From positions 496,001-560,000 of the forward strand of contig JBLDXI010000056.1 in NCBI GenBank assembly GCA_047495785.1: 64,000 bases of DNA, in the 5' to 3' direction. Below are positions 21,601 to 35,400 of this stretch, piece after piece. This stretch comes from Lepidodermella squamata. Taxonomy: Eukaryota; Gastrotricha. The position numbers were made by a program, and so were the translations under genes. The notes under the pieces are model-generated. The model was not told the origin of the DNA. It made no database searches and saw only the letters and a program-made list of their open reading frames with translations. Numbering within the stretch: the stretch's first letter is position 1; every line of letters starts with the position of its first letter.

Positions 21601-21922
21601 CGACGGGCGCCGCGGCGTTCGAGCAGTCGGAAGACGCCGCGGTCATCGGACAGTCGCCGCCGTTGGACGAAGCGTTCGACGACGCCGACGCATGTTGCCG
21701 CCTCATTTGCTGCTGCTGTTGTTGTTGTAAAAATTGCTGTTGCTGCTGGTAAGCAGCAGCATAGGCAGCAGCGGTTGGTACACCTCCAAGGTGCTGATGG
21801 TGGTGTTGTTGGTGATGGCTGAGATGATGAGCACCATTCATTTGGGCGTTGACGGCGCCTGATGGCTGGCTCTGCTGCGGCGACGCCGGCTGGTTGCAGC
21901 CGATTTGTAAGCACGCCACCAT
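18658..21922 (-). CDS. THR: Thyroid-hormone-receptor-like nuclear receptor
   Basis: Three exons, 21922-21541, 20513-20308 and 20241-18658, join in phase to 723 residues. Exon 1 encodes an A/B region with Gln, His and Ala runs. Exon 2 begins [11 protein letters not shown], as in vertebrate THRs, then the first zinc finger ([17 protein letters not shown] with the THR-type P-box) and most of the second ([16 protein letters not shown]). Exon 3 starts with [24 protein letters not shown] and [11 protein letters not shown] follow, the hinge signature of THRs. The ligand-binding domain spans about residues 310-539 ([61 protein letters not shown]). It ends in an AF-2 helix [13 protein letters not shown] Ser/Gln-rich tail of 184 residues follows; vertebrate THRs stop at helix 12. 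THRs act on DNA as RXR heterodimers. Whether this one binds thyroid hormones cannot be told. Confidence 0.93.
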
Positions 21923-23445
21923 TTATAGGCGTATATTAGTAAAATTCGACAATAAAGCCTAAAATAGTAGTAATGAGGATGGTAAAAATGTTATTGAGGC
22001 GGATACATATTCGAACAGTCTAGATTTTTGTTGTTTGTTGTTTGTTGCGGCTGTGAGTGAGCCCAGAGCAGAGCGACACCGTTCTCGCTCGTTGTTGGCC
22101 TTCTGCTGCTGCTGCTTCGAGGCAGCAGTCGGTTGTTGCGGCGGCGGCGGCGTTGCGCAACGCGAGGCTTTGCTGAGGCCAAGGCGACGCGCGCGTCTCG
22201 CAACTCGCTGTAACACCGTGTAACACCCAGACAGGCCTAACGAGATGATCGAAATGCATGCTAATAATGTGAATTATAAAGCACCACCTCTCCCGTTAAT
22301 CCGAAACATCGTGTTCGACTGTTCGACTGTTCGGCTACTGCTGTTGTTGTTACATTGCTGCTGATTTTTCTTCGGTATCATTATCGCGCCCGGCGGCGCA
22401 ATAAAAAGCGCAACCCATGTTACGCCGATACTGAATCGAAAATCAGTTTGTAATGAGGAGTGCTACTTAAATATGGGCAAGTGGATCGAATTTCAAATGA
22501 AAGGCTCGACTAGGCAACAGTGCTGCGCACTCGGAAAATGAAAAATTGAAAAACGATATCGGTGCAAATCTTGACCTGATAATCTCTTGTGTGTTAATTG
22601 AGAGCGATATCTCAGATACCCGAATGTCAGCGTGTAGTATTACGATAATCGGCTTACAAATGTTGATGGTTCCAGCTCTTATTCTTCCCCTCTCTTCTTC
22701 CCTCTCAATCTTCTAATCTTCCTATTCTTCCAATTGTTAATGAATTGCAACTTTTCTTGAAAAAATGAATGAAACGGGTTGGCAATGGAAAAAAGAATGA
22801 AGCTCCCACGATAAGCAGCTGGCGTTTTGCCCATGAAGTGAGCGCGGCCGCACTGTCAACGTGCACTGGGGAAAAACGCCGAGTGGAGCAATAAAGAAGC
22901 AATCGGGTGAGTGGCTCTTCGTCTTTTGTTCTCACGCCGTTTCTCGACCTTGATATACTCTAAAAAAAGGAATACATTTCAAGAGGAAATTTGAGTATTT
23001 GAAAAGACAGCGAATTAATATCTCATAAATTTATTCGTCAAATAAATCAGTCGATAAATCATCGCAATTCGTCATTAGGCACGTATAATTTCTTTGTTAT
23101 CATCCTCTCATCATCATCATCAACAACAACAACAATCGATTTAGAACCGATAAAGGTATATCAGAGAAAAAGGCACACGCATCGTCGATTTGCAGCGCTA
23201 TCGAAGTAGAATAAAATATAACAAGTAAAAGTATGTGTATGTAAATCGGGGGTCAATTAATCATATTGACAAGGCACCAAAAATCTTTGTTTATCATCAT
23301 CATGTCTAGGAGCAGTATCATAGGAGAATTCAATTATCAATTCACGAGATTTCATTTTCGAAGAATTGCGAAGGGACCAGTTATTTACAAGGTGTGGGTA
23401 TGGGCGAGTGGTGGATCAGATATATATAGAGCCAGCCAGCAGCAT
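21923..23445. other. Intergenic region upstream of the THR-like gene
   Basis: About 1.5 kb between the THR-like start and the neurabin stop. It probably contains the receptor promoter and 5' UTR. There are short GCN-rich frames near 22000-22250 with no recognisable protein features, and small CAT/CAA repeats near 23106-23136. No gene is supported. Confidence 0.5.
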
Positions 23446-26400
23446 TTATTTTCTCCTAAAAAATCGGTGAAGCCGCGAAGGCGAACAGCCGTCGACGAGT
23501 TGACCCCGGTTGTACGCCTGTTGCTGTTGTTGCTGGTTGAAAGCAGCATTGCCATTCGCCGCCGTCGGGTACAACATGCTGTCGCCGACCAGCCCGTCGA
23601 TAGGCTCGCTGTACTCGTGCGCCACCGCGTCGACATCGTCGTCATTCAGCAGCGCATCACCACCGTTTTCAGCACCCGTCGTTCCGGCCGTTGAAGCGTG
23701 ACGTCGAGGCAGCGAAGCCACGTGCCGCCCGCCGTTACTGCTGTGCGACCCTTGCGACTGCTTGCGACCCGGCGCCGGGCTGTTCGCCGCCGATGTCGCC
23801 GGCGTAGTTGCGGCCGGCGTTGCTGGCGCAGATACGGCCGAGTTGCCGTTCGACGCTGCGGCTTTCGCGGCCTTTTTGCGCTCTTTTTCCAACAGCTTTC
23901 GCTCCATTTTCATCACGTCTTCCAACTCACGAATTTTCTTCTTCAACACACTCCGGTCAGATTCCTGCAAGCGAAAAAAATTGATGCATTATTCTGCATG
24001 AAAAGTTCACAGATTTCACGATAAAATTTCAAAATGTTGCGAATTCCTGAGTTTCAGTCGTAAGTTTGGGGAATCCCTGAATCGATGATAAAATTTTCGA
24101 ATTTTCGAATCACCCCCACTAAAATTGAGATAGATTCCTTTCCGATACAGTTCGAAGAAGAATTAGAAACTCGAAGAACCACATTATGGGGGAAATTTAT
24201 TGCTGGAACCCAAAAATTGTAGCAAATCGGTTTAACAAATCAAATATTCGAAGACTGATATCAAATCAGATGTGTCTGTTACCTTTGCGATGCCGATGGT
24301 TTTCATTTCGCTGGAGGTGAGTCGCATGAGGCGCTGGCCGTCGATGCGTGTCGCGGCGAAGACGGGCGCGAGGTGCGCCATTTTGTGCGCCGCCAGCCAG
24401 CCCTCGACCTCGTTCACCGACCACGCCACCACGTTGAACATGCGCCCGCCATCACTCGACGACGACTGCGGCAGCAACGGCGCGTCAGACGCGTTCGACG
24501 CCGTCGACACGCGCTGCTGATGAACAACCGACGCCGAAGCCGACGATGATTCGATCGAGGCGTAGTGAGCAGCCTGTTGCACGTTGTACACCTGGTGCTG
24601 GTGGTGCTGGTGGTGTTGGGAGGGCGCGAGTCGAGCGGCTACGGCGGCTGTTATCGAGACGGTGTGTTGTTTCGGCTGCGGTTGCGGCGACGTGGCTGGC
24701 ACCATCATGTTGTAGCGAGACGGCGGCGGGCGGTGACCTGATGTGCCGTTGCCGAGACGCGGCGACGGCACCGGCGACTCACCGTGCTGCTGCTGTTGCT
24801 GTTGCGATGCCGATGAGTAAATGCTGCTGCTATTATTCCCGTTTTGCGTTGCTGAGTTGTTGGCGCTCGCGAGCCTGCTGGCTACGAATGACGGCACCTA
24901 GTAAACAAAATCAAAGAAAAATCCTACATTAATCAATTACTCAATAAAAGATAGAAAATCACGCATTAGTTCGATGATAATGATGAGAAAAGAACACGGT
25001 TCAATAGCAGGGTCATTCGACGCCTTTTTGCGCGTAGGGCTCATGCAAAAAATCATAGTTGCGTCATGCAGGAGGGCTAAGACAACGGTCTGATGTTGTT
25101 ATTGGTGGTATTTCAGGTACCTGCCACGACGACACAGCGCAGTCGCTACATATGATCGTTACGTGACCAAACAAGGACCAAACGAATTATTATAATTATT
25201 TCACATATAGTTGCGGAAAAACACCCACAGTTTATTAGGTATTTATAGGTTCCTAATTTGTTAATGTTTCGAGCATTAATACGATTATTACTGGTGTGCA
25301 GATGAGTAGCAAAACACGCCACGCTTGCAGTCAAGGAAAATCACGTAATCAAAGCCTCCGTATTGAATTTTCGATGAATTTTCTAAGAAATCCCCTAATT
25401 CCCTCTCTTGTTCGAGTCCGGCGTTAAAAATTTGGCTTTGACATTGTCATAGAAAAGTACAAGCTATTAATGTAGGTCACACGCAAGCGGGCCCGTTGTG
25501 TTTGTTTTGCATCAGGTCAGACTTACAACGATATGATTCGTATAAAAATGGCGATTTTGCAGATAGTACATAACAGTAGGTATCGGCTATATACACGTCT
25601 TGTACGTCTATGAGTATCACAGCGCGGCGACGACGAAACGGCACGTCAAGACGACAACTTGCCAACCGTCTTCAAAGTTTACAACACGAATCAATCAATA
25701 TCAATTGCGAAAAATTTAGCAAGAGTAAACAGAATTGTAAGTATAGGATGGAACTATCGACTTACCAAGGCGTCGAGTGGCCGTCGCGGTTCCGTCTTAG
25801 GCGCCAGGGTGCCGTTGCCCTTCAGCAGTGAGCTCGGCTTGCCAGACGCCGCCGCCGAGCTGTTGTTGGCGAGCGGCGACGACGTGTTCGAGCCGGCCGT
25901 CTCGTCGGACGCGCCCGCGCTCGACGAATGCGCCGAACTGAGGCCCGAGTCGGCGGTGCCGTTCGGCTTGTGCTTCACCAGCACCGCGTTCGCACTCAGC
26001 TGCCGACTAGGCGTACCAGGCTGTTGCTGCTGTTTCGGGGGCGGGTACGGCATGCCGACGACGCGTTGCCGCACTCCGCCGTTAGTCGGCGCCGTCGACG
26101 TGCCGTTGTTGCTGCTGCCGGGCGGGTGGGGCGGAGGCGGCGACAACGAGGCGGCACTCTCGCCGCTGCTGTTCAGCAGACTGTTCGCTGTCGCGGGCAG
26201 CCGCTGCTTGTGGTGGTGGTCCTTGTCACTGCTGAGCGCCGACTCGTAGCCCTCCCTACAGAAAAACACACACAAAATTAGATAAAAGCGGAATCCCAGA
26301 AAAATCATTTGAAATATGTCTAGAATCTAAAAATTTAACATGTATCTTCAACTCACGTGTCTCCGACGAAGACATTAGCGGCAGTGGAGGCTGCCGGCGT

Positions 26401-29400
26401 GTGTTTACTCGAGCGTTGCGGCGATTTGGAGCCGCTTCGCTGGCGACTGCTGTTGCCATTCTCAGAAGTGCCGCCATTCGACCGGCCGTTGCTGTTCGAG
26501 TGGCCTCGGAATCCGGCGTCCGAGTCAGACTCGGAACCAAGAGACAACTCGTCGGCATCATCGCCGTCCGACAGCAGTTCGTCGGAGAGGGCGCCCGAAA
26601 GCGCCGACGAGTGGCCGTCCACCTGTTGCTGCTGCTGCGAACGCGACTCGGAGCGGCGGCCCTGCGACGAGTGGCGCCGCCGCCGCAAGCCCGGCGTTGT
26701 CGGCGTCGTGAGATCGGCATCGCGGGGCAGCGAGTTGGCCCGCCCGGCGCCGCCGTTGCCGCCGCTCAGCCCGGCCATGTGCTGCACCTCGCCGAGGCTC
26801 GACTCGAGCTGGCTCAGCTGGCCGTTCAGCACGCCGATCGTGCGCTTATAGCTGCGGTCGCGCTGCTCCAACTCGGTGGCGAGCGCTTCGTTCGCCGCAA
26901 CGAGTTCCGACTCGCGAGTCTGCAGCGCTTTTATCAACGCCTTCTGCTTCTTCGCCTTTCGCTCCAAGGCGCGGCAATTAGCGTCGAGGGCGTCGTAACG
27001 CCTCGCCGCTTCTTGGTCCGCTTCCAGTCGAGTTTGCAATTGCGCCAAATCGGCATGAGCTACATCGAGAAAATTAAGACATGAATGAAAAAAGCGAAAT
27101 GAATATCACCTTGACTTAAAGCACGTTCGGACTCGCGCAGCCGCGACGCCATTTCGTCGCATTTCTGCTCGTAGTGCGCGCGCTGGCACTCGGCGTTCTC
27201 CAGCAGTATCACCCGTGCCTTGATCTTCGCCAGTTCCGCCTCGACAACGGCATTTCGGTACTGCACCTCCTTGTACTTGGCGAACACCTCCTCGTAGCTG
27301 TCACCCGAGTCTTTTTGAACCTTGCTCATCATAGTCGACGACGTCGAAGACGGCGCGGTGTTCGGCCGTCGCGTCGTCGGCGGCGAGTCCTCGAGATCAG
27401 ACATGTCAGATAAATCACTGTGTTGCTGATTGTTGTTGCCGTTGTTGTTGTGGTTACTGGATTTGCTGCTCTGCTCGGGCGATGACTCACTGCTGCCGGC
27501 GTAGAACGACTCGGCACTCGTCGAGTTTTTCACGCCCGACGAGTTCGAGTTCGACCCGGTTTTGTCGTTGTTCGACGCCGGCGGCTGGTTCGCAGACGCC
27601 GACGCTGATGCGGACGACGAAGAGGTGAATGACGATGAATTAGTGGAGGCAGCGGCGGAGTTGCCGCCGTTGCGGGGCGGCGACTCGCTGCTATCCTTCT
27701 TCATGAAAGACCGAGTGGTGGACGGGGCGCAGTGTTGCGGCTGGTTGATGAGCTTGCGCATCTCGTCGTCGAGGCGCTGCTCCTCCTCGCGCGACTTGCG
27801 GATGCGCGACTTCAAGTCCTCGAGGCGCTTCTCCTCGGCCTCGAGGTCGCGCCTCGCCATAGCCTGCTTCTCCTCCTTCTCGAGCGAGCGCTTGATCAGC
27901 CGCACGACGTCCGACTTGTCCGGGTCGCGCTCGCGGCCGACGGTGAGGCGCACGCGCTCGCCTGTCGCGCGCAGCACCTCGCCGGCGAAGGCCTGCGTGA
28001 CGCCGACGAGCGACGTGCCGTCGACCTCGATGATAAAATCGAAAGATTTAATGCGCCCGTCACGGGCAGCAGCGCCGCCCTCGGTAATTTTCTATTAAAA
28101 TTAATCGAAAATTCATGAAAAACCTAAATCACAGCAAAACAAGTACCTTGACGAAAATGCCGACTTTTTCTACGCCGACGTTAGCACCGACGCCCATACT
28201 GATGATAGAAAGACCGAGGCCGTCGGCGCCTTTCACGAGCTCGACCACGCTGACCTCCATGCGCTCGACGAGCTTCTCGAGTTCGTACTCGGCCGACGCC
28301 GCGATCGGGTCCACGTCGTCGTTGCGCCGGTCGTAGTCGTACGCAGCGAAAGTATTAAATACCTATGATTTCATGAGATATCTCAGATACCTAATTCATG
28401 TGAATTACAAACCTGCATAGGGCCGCGGTTGAAGCGAACACGGCGGCGTTTCGAACCGGAGGCGGACGCAACCGTGTCGCTGCCGCCGCTCGGCTCGTCG
28501 CCGTAGTCTTCGAGAATCGACGGCGGCGGCGCCACCTCGTAGAAGCAATCGAGCCGGTCGACAGCTGTAAGCAAAATGCTTAAGCACAATCAAGTAAAAA
28601 ACTTGCATAACTAACCAATAATGTTTTCCTGATTATCAGCGACGCCACTGCTGCGTTCGAGCGCAGCCGCTGCCGCGACTTCGGCCATAGTCGGCGGCAA
28701 GCGGTGTTTCGAGGCGTGAGGGCTCGGTTCCGGTGCTGGTGTCACTGGTACCGGCTGCTCTTTCTCTTTTTCAGCAGCAGCAGGAGTGGGAGCAGGTGCC
28801 GGAGCAGATTCCTCAACTGGTGCTTTCTCGGGCGGCAGTCGCGCATCGGCGCTGCCCTGCTTCTGGAGTTGAAGCCGGCTGAGGGCGCTCGACAGCGGCG
28901 GATTCGGCGCTGAGGGCTTCGGCGCCGGTGCCGGCACCTGCTGTTGCTGCTGCTGGGGCGGCGGACGGGTGACGGTGGCGGGCGGCGGTGCAACGACCGG
29001 CTGTTGTTGCTGGCGCAGAAACTGCTGCCGGCTGTGGATACGCCGCTCCAGCGTGCCTTCGCCTTTCAACGAGTTGTTCGAAGCCTCAGAAGGATCACCA
29101 CCTGCAGCTGCGGCAGTGGGTGACTGGGGCGCGGGAGACGCCGGCTGGCTGTTTGCGGGCGCAGAAGACGATGAGGCAGTGGTGGCGACAATCAGCGGCT
29201 GCTGCTGCTGGCTGTCCGAAGACGAAGACGCAGAAGGAGGCAGCTTGGACGCGGCCGGCACGAGGGTGATTGGCACGTAAACCTGGCCGGGCTGCGGCTG
29301 CGGAGTTGCGGCCGGCGAGGCCTGCACGGCGTCATCTTTGCGGCTCAGCAGGCGCGAACGGGGTCGGGACGATAACTATAATATACAGATACCAGTCAAT

Positions 29401-32400
29401 AATATATAGGTAATAGGTATAGGTATTATAAATGGGTTCAGTATGATAAATGGCGACGGCAACACATCATAGGACACAAAACGTGCGACATCGAGAATAT
29501 GAAATAGAAACAGAGAGAGAGAGAGAGAGAGAGACAGAGAGTAGGTTGAAATAACACGTGTGTGGCTAATGAGCCGTGTTTAAGCGAAAAGGCCGCGCTG
29601 GTCGCCTCGTGTTTTTGCAACGCTGCAATAACACACTCTGGCCAAGTCACATCGTCGTCGAGTCGACGTTGCCGGGTTTTTTCGCCCGGCGGCCAGGCGG
29701 TGCGAGACTGCGAAGCATGAAATCTTCTGGTGGCACAGTGTCAACACAAAAAAGTCGAGAGGAAGTGCGACAACGCAGCAACAAACACGCGCGCCTGATG
29801 CTGGCGAAGAAAGCGCGCGTCGCCTCTCCACCGATGCAATATGCCTTTGCGCTGCGCTGCGCTGTTGGAGGAGAGCAGCAGCGCGCACGTGCGCCACCAT
29901 ATACAGCAACTACTACTACAACTACTACTAATTGATGGTAGCAACAGTCGAGTCGTAGAAGGCGGTGGCAAGACGCTGGCGGCGCTCGAGTCGCACCTCG
30001 AGTCAACACTCGCTCAAGTTGAGTCAATGGCGGCGAGTGCTTGGCCCGCTTTTAATAAATTTTAGATGGGCGTCGTTAAACAAAATCAACTACAACTGCT
30101 ACTACTGTTAGGAGCGTTTATCGCGTGTTTTTGCGCTGCCTCTGCTGCTGATTTAATGAGCGAAGAAGTCGCTGTTTATCGAGGCGCAACCGCACAGCCT
30201 TGTTTTGCGCCCGCCTGTTCGCTTTTTTCTACCTACACAAACGATGCATACATAAAAGCGTTCGTTATCACATTTGATATACTATAAACGGCTGCTGATC
30301 AGTCAAGGAGGCGCTGGCAGCAGTACACACCTGCGAGAATGATGGAGCAGAAAACAAAGCAGCGCCGCCGCCTCATCTCGTCTGCTGCCAGAAATAAGTG
30401 CCAGCAAAATAAAAGACGTGTAGTATGTGTAGTAAGATGTGAGTGTCGCACGCCTGCTTCTCCCCAGCAATTTCCGACATGCGAATGCGAGCCTCGGAGT
30501 ATGAGGCTTGACACTTGAGCGTGTCGCCAGTGCGGCCCACTCTTGAATAGCTCACGCCGCTCGACCGGTAATTAACTCACAAAAAACACGTGCGATAACT
30601 AGTTCTTCTCCGTCTAGGAAAATAACCTACCACGATAGCCGACGGGGTCAGAGTCACGTAGCACAGTGTGCCCTGCTCGAACAGTTCACACTTCGAACCC
30701 ATTCTTTTTTTTGTTACCAAAACTTACGACATATACTACTGGTACTACTACTACGCAAAAATTGCAGTAGGTACCGAGAAAATGAGGCGGCGCAGACAGA
30801 CACTTATTAAGCTAGGCTCTTCGCGCGCGCGAGGATTTGCTCGCTAATCGATGGTGCGCTTGCAGATGGCGAAAAGACAACCGCAAATCGCACTCTAGAC
30901 GAACCAGTCAGTGAGTGGTAAGTAGTTTCTAGAAATAACATCAACATCAACAGCACAAAACGCCAATAAAATAATAATAACAAAATAGTAGTGTGAGAGA
31001 AATATAATATAACACAGCGGGGTTGGCGGCGCAGTTTTCATCTCTTGGTGACATGATGACACGGGCGACAGCAGATGCGCAACGAAACGAAGCGGAAACA
31101 CAAAAAGGTGTGTAATCACAATGATTATTAATAATTTTTCAGACAAAAACGCAGAACAACGAACGTAAAAGTAATAACACATATGGACACCGAAAAAAAC
31201 CAACCCAGGTCATCCACCACTTCCAAAACTGCCATTATTCATGTATCAATAATTAATATGTGGTAATAAAAATAAAAATAAATTCAGCTTTCATTAATCA
31301 GCCGTACGACTTGTAGTAGCAAAGCAAAATGATAATTGATGTAATGTAGCTGTACAACTTACCGATTGCAGCTTTTCGTCGAGTTCCTCCTCGGTGGGCC
31401 GAGACGATGATGTCGTGGATGAGGTCTGCAGCTGCGGCGAGGCGGCGATGCGGCCGGGCGCGTTGCCCTGAGGCAGCAGGCCCTGTGCCTGGGCCGCGTA
31501 CAGCGTCGCGAGGCGTTTCGCGTTCGACATGTTCGCGAGTTGTTGGCGCAGCAAGTCGTCGTCAAACTCGCCAGCGCCGCCGTCTGTATCGTCGCCGCCG
31601 CCGATTACGTTGAGGCCGCCGATGTCGGCGAAGCGGGCAGGCGAGCGCGGGCGGTTGGGCACGCGGCGCGGCGACGGCTGGCCGGTGAAGGTGATGGGCA
31701 CGGGCACGGCGCCGACCTGCGACTTGGGCAGCACCGGCGGTTTGCGCAGCGAGCCGAGCAGCGGCCCGAAGGCGCTGTTAGCGGCGCCCGGCGCCGGCGC
31801 ATTGCCTGCGTTCGAAGCCGTGGCGGCGGATAAACCCTATAATATGACAAGTAGAAAAGCAAAGAACACAGAAATTAATAATCACGACAATTATATGTAG
31901 GGAAAAACCAAAAGAAGCGGTATTTAATCAATAAAACAAACAATACCTATAAGAACAGAGAGGTATTATAATGCGCGTGGCACAGCTATTAGCGCGATGG
32001 CGCAAAAATCCTACTGCTACACCTATTGTATAATGACCTCAACAACTAGCTCTTTTCGTTTTTTATGCGCAAAAAAGTATTACGGGGGATATTAGACGAT
32101 CCAATATTGGCAGCTAGTAGTGCCAACTAGTAACGGCTTAACCTCGGCGGATTCTGAATACACAAATCAGACGAGGGACCGTCAGTTGAAGGTGAAAGGG
32201 ACTTCGTTAATTGTAACCTGCAATTTTCTACTTAAAAATAGAAGCATCGGCAATGTAGCATTCAATAATTAAACATTAAGATGATCCGCAAGATGCCATC
32301 GCCTGAACCCATTAACCTCCCGTGGGTAAAATGTGTGTAAAACCAGGATAGCCAGCAGGAAGAACTTGAAAGATCATGAAAAAATGAAAGAGTTGAATAC

Positions 32401-35400
32401 AAGTAGCTATCCTTGGAAGCAACACATCGTTTGTAGCATGATATGAAGCTACCCATCTATGTAAAATATAGGTAGGTATCTGCGGATGAGAATCAATTAC
32501 GGTGAACAAGAGCGGTTACATTACGCGGGCTCGCATGTTGGGTGGGCGCATCCTGCTGCAACGAGAGAGAGAGAGAGACTTTTGACGGGCCAGATCTTAT
32601 TCTCGAGGAAGAAGGAGGGGCCTGTGCGTGCTATACTTCCGTATAGCGCATGTCGATGCTGATTGAACATCAGTTGCAGTTGCAGCAACCGACGGAACAA
32701 ATAATGCGTAAAAGAAAAAAAAACGCACGCTGGCTCATCACAAGTGGCAGCGTAAGAAGCAGAAGAAGAAGAAGAAGGAGCTTGGCATGCCTCAACAATG
32801 AGTTGATTGCTGAGCACGCAGTATATGCAGAGGCAATAAAAAAGTTGCACTCGACACGGCTGAGTCACTCGAGTGAGACATTACCTATACCTACTGTAAT
32901 GCTATAGCGCTAATAATGCGAAGGTAAAATGGCCGGTGGCCAGCGCAATAAAATCAATCGATTGTCAAAGAAGTCTCAAGGTATATCGCGTGCCCTAGGC
33001 CATAATAATCTATTAAGGTACACGACGAGTAAAATGAGAAAAAATTAGCCGGGCTATATACGCAGTGATAAACAACATGAGAGAAGTTAGGACAGTAGCC
33101 GCCGCCGCCGCTTGGATTTTTGCGTATGCGGTTTTGAAAGTGAGTCGAGAGTTGAGTTGCGAGTCGACTACCTATACGAGAGCTAACAGCAGCCATTAAT
33201 CTCGCCGATGGGCATCATTTTTTAAGCGCGCGCTAAGATGACAAATAGCCGACGTGAATTTGTTGAGCGCGCGAAACACGGATGACAGCAGCGAAAAACA
33301 ATGGAAAAAGTAGCCGCGCAACAGTAGTGAAACGTACCGTTATCGTCACGCGCACGAGGTTGAACGACGGCGGCGACGTGTCGCAACAATCGCCGTCAAC
33401 AACAATGGACTGAAGCGACATTATTTCTCGGCATTCAAAAAGCTGAAGCGTCTCCTTGTTCGCTGGTGGTACCGCCCCAGGGCTGTACTGACCGCATGTT
33501 TGCGCGCCGTTCCGCCCGCTGCTCTCTCTCTCTCTCGCTTTCTTTTTCGTTACTACGTTCGTATAATACCTACGCCGCAGTTTTTTTGGTCGAGGGCCAA
33601 TTACACGACTCTGTACACTACTTCTTGACTGACTGGTCAGTTGGTGTGAGGCGCAAACAAAGGCGAAACGCATTAGCTCTATACCTTCGGCGACATAAGC
33701 GGCGACATTTAACAACACGCACTAATTTGGCGGTCACCTAATAATGAAACCTACTATAGAACTTGCCTTAGTTAAAAGTCCAGCAACCGGCGAAGATGCG
33801 AAAGCTCGGTTGTAAGGCGGCTGCTGCTGTTGCTGGTTCGCGAATATGTCTTCCGAAGACACGGGCGATTGCAGCAGTGACCCGGGTGACGGCGAAATAG
33901 ATCGAGGTACGCTTCGACTGCCAGGCGGTTGCGAAACGTAACGGCTCGACGTTATAGGAATCTATTCGATTCGAATTCAACAAATAATAGACAAATTGAT
34001 CGCGAACGAGGCAAAAAAGTACAAAAAAGTTAATCATCCGAGCCAAGATTAAATATTTGAAATAGCTGGTTCTCTGCGTTAATTGCGCCTATTAAATAAA
34101 GAGTGCCAATATTAGCTGAAACTAATCATCGCATGTGGAGCTTGCAATCATCGTACTATGTATCTAGTCGAAATCATCGGAAAAGTACGCGAATGAATTT
34201 ATACAGAGGGCCTGGATGACGGCGGGAGGGTCATGCAATACACTAATTATGTTAAAGGTTTATACCTATACCTAATTTCAGTACTCAATTAGGCGCGTAA
34301 AAAAATCACCTCATCGTGAAAAATCAGGGCTAAAAATTGAATTCTATCGCGCACATACTTTGTGACAAGGGCGGAAACACCTTTCACAATATTCTCAATG
34401 CGTTGCCGTCATAGTATAGTCAGAAAACTATGTACAAAACGTGTTTGCGTTGGAAAAAAAACCCGTCACAGTTTCGTGGCGTGTAATAATTGCTGGCTGC
34501 GATTCAAGCCATCAAAATTTGAGGTTTTTCGCAAAGACAATAGTATAAAATGCGCGCGTAAAAAATGCGAGTAAAATTGGGGAGCCAACAAGTATAATGT
34601 CATTTGGTTGTATGCAGTACTAATCGATGATCGGAATTTGCATAAAAGCAGGCAGGCAGGCAGGCGTCGATACATGCATGCGGCCACGAGCCTGCAGGCG
34701 CCAATTTGTATTCATCACCTATCATACATTATACCAATGACAGGAGGTGGTATACATACACGTGATGACGATGCGGGGCGAACTGAGGGTATTTTTGTTT
34801 TCAGCAACGATGATGACCGGTGTCATCCTGGTACTTGTTTTGGATAGCCGCCGCAGCAGTTTCGGTTACAAAATTACTCCAGGTCATAATATAAAAGTTG
34901 GATATAACACTATATACCTAGACGTATAATTGGGATAGGATCACCTCAAGGATATATTTTATCTAGCGGAAAAAAACAGGGCGGCAGGGCCAATTAAAAG
35001 TTATCGCAGTGATAATTTCGCGGAAAAAAACAATAATTAGCTGATAATGTAATGTATACCTCGAATGGCGCCTTTGCTTGGTGGCGCGGCGACGGCGATG
35101 GCGGCACGTCGCTGCTGGCGGCGAGCGACGAGGGCGGGCGCGCGAGGTTGGTGACGAGCGACGACGACATGACCGGCTGCGGACTCGCGGCCGACATGCG
35201 CTGCAGGTAGGCCGAGCGCAGCCGCTCGACCGCCGTTTCGCCGCGGTTCAGCGACGGCGTCGATGCGTTCGCGCTGCCGAGGCGCGTCCTCGCCGGCTGA
35301 TGATGCGCCGATGCTGATGCGCTGCCGAGCTGTGTCGTCGACTGCGACATCACGTTGTTGTTGTCACTGCTCGTTAAATCGTTGCTGTTATTCGAGGACA

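Noticed and set aside
30299-30514. Minus frames with cysteine- and leucine-rich ends in a neurabin intron
   Set aside because: One frame (ending near 30373) reads plausibly, but needs a phase-1 partner exon that I could not find.
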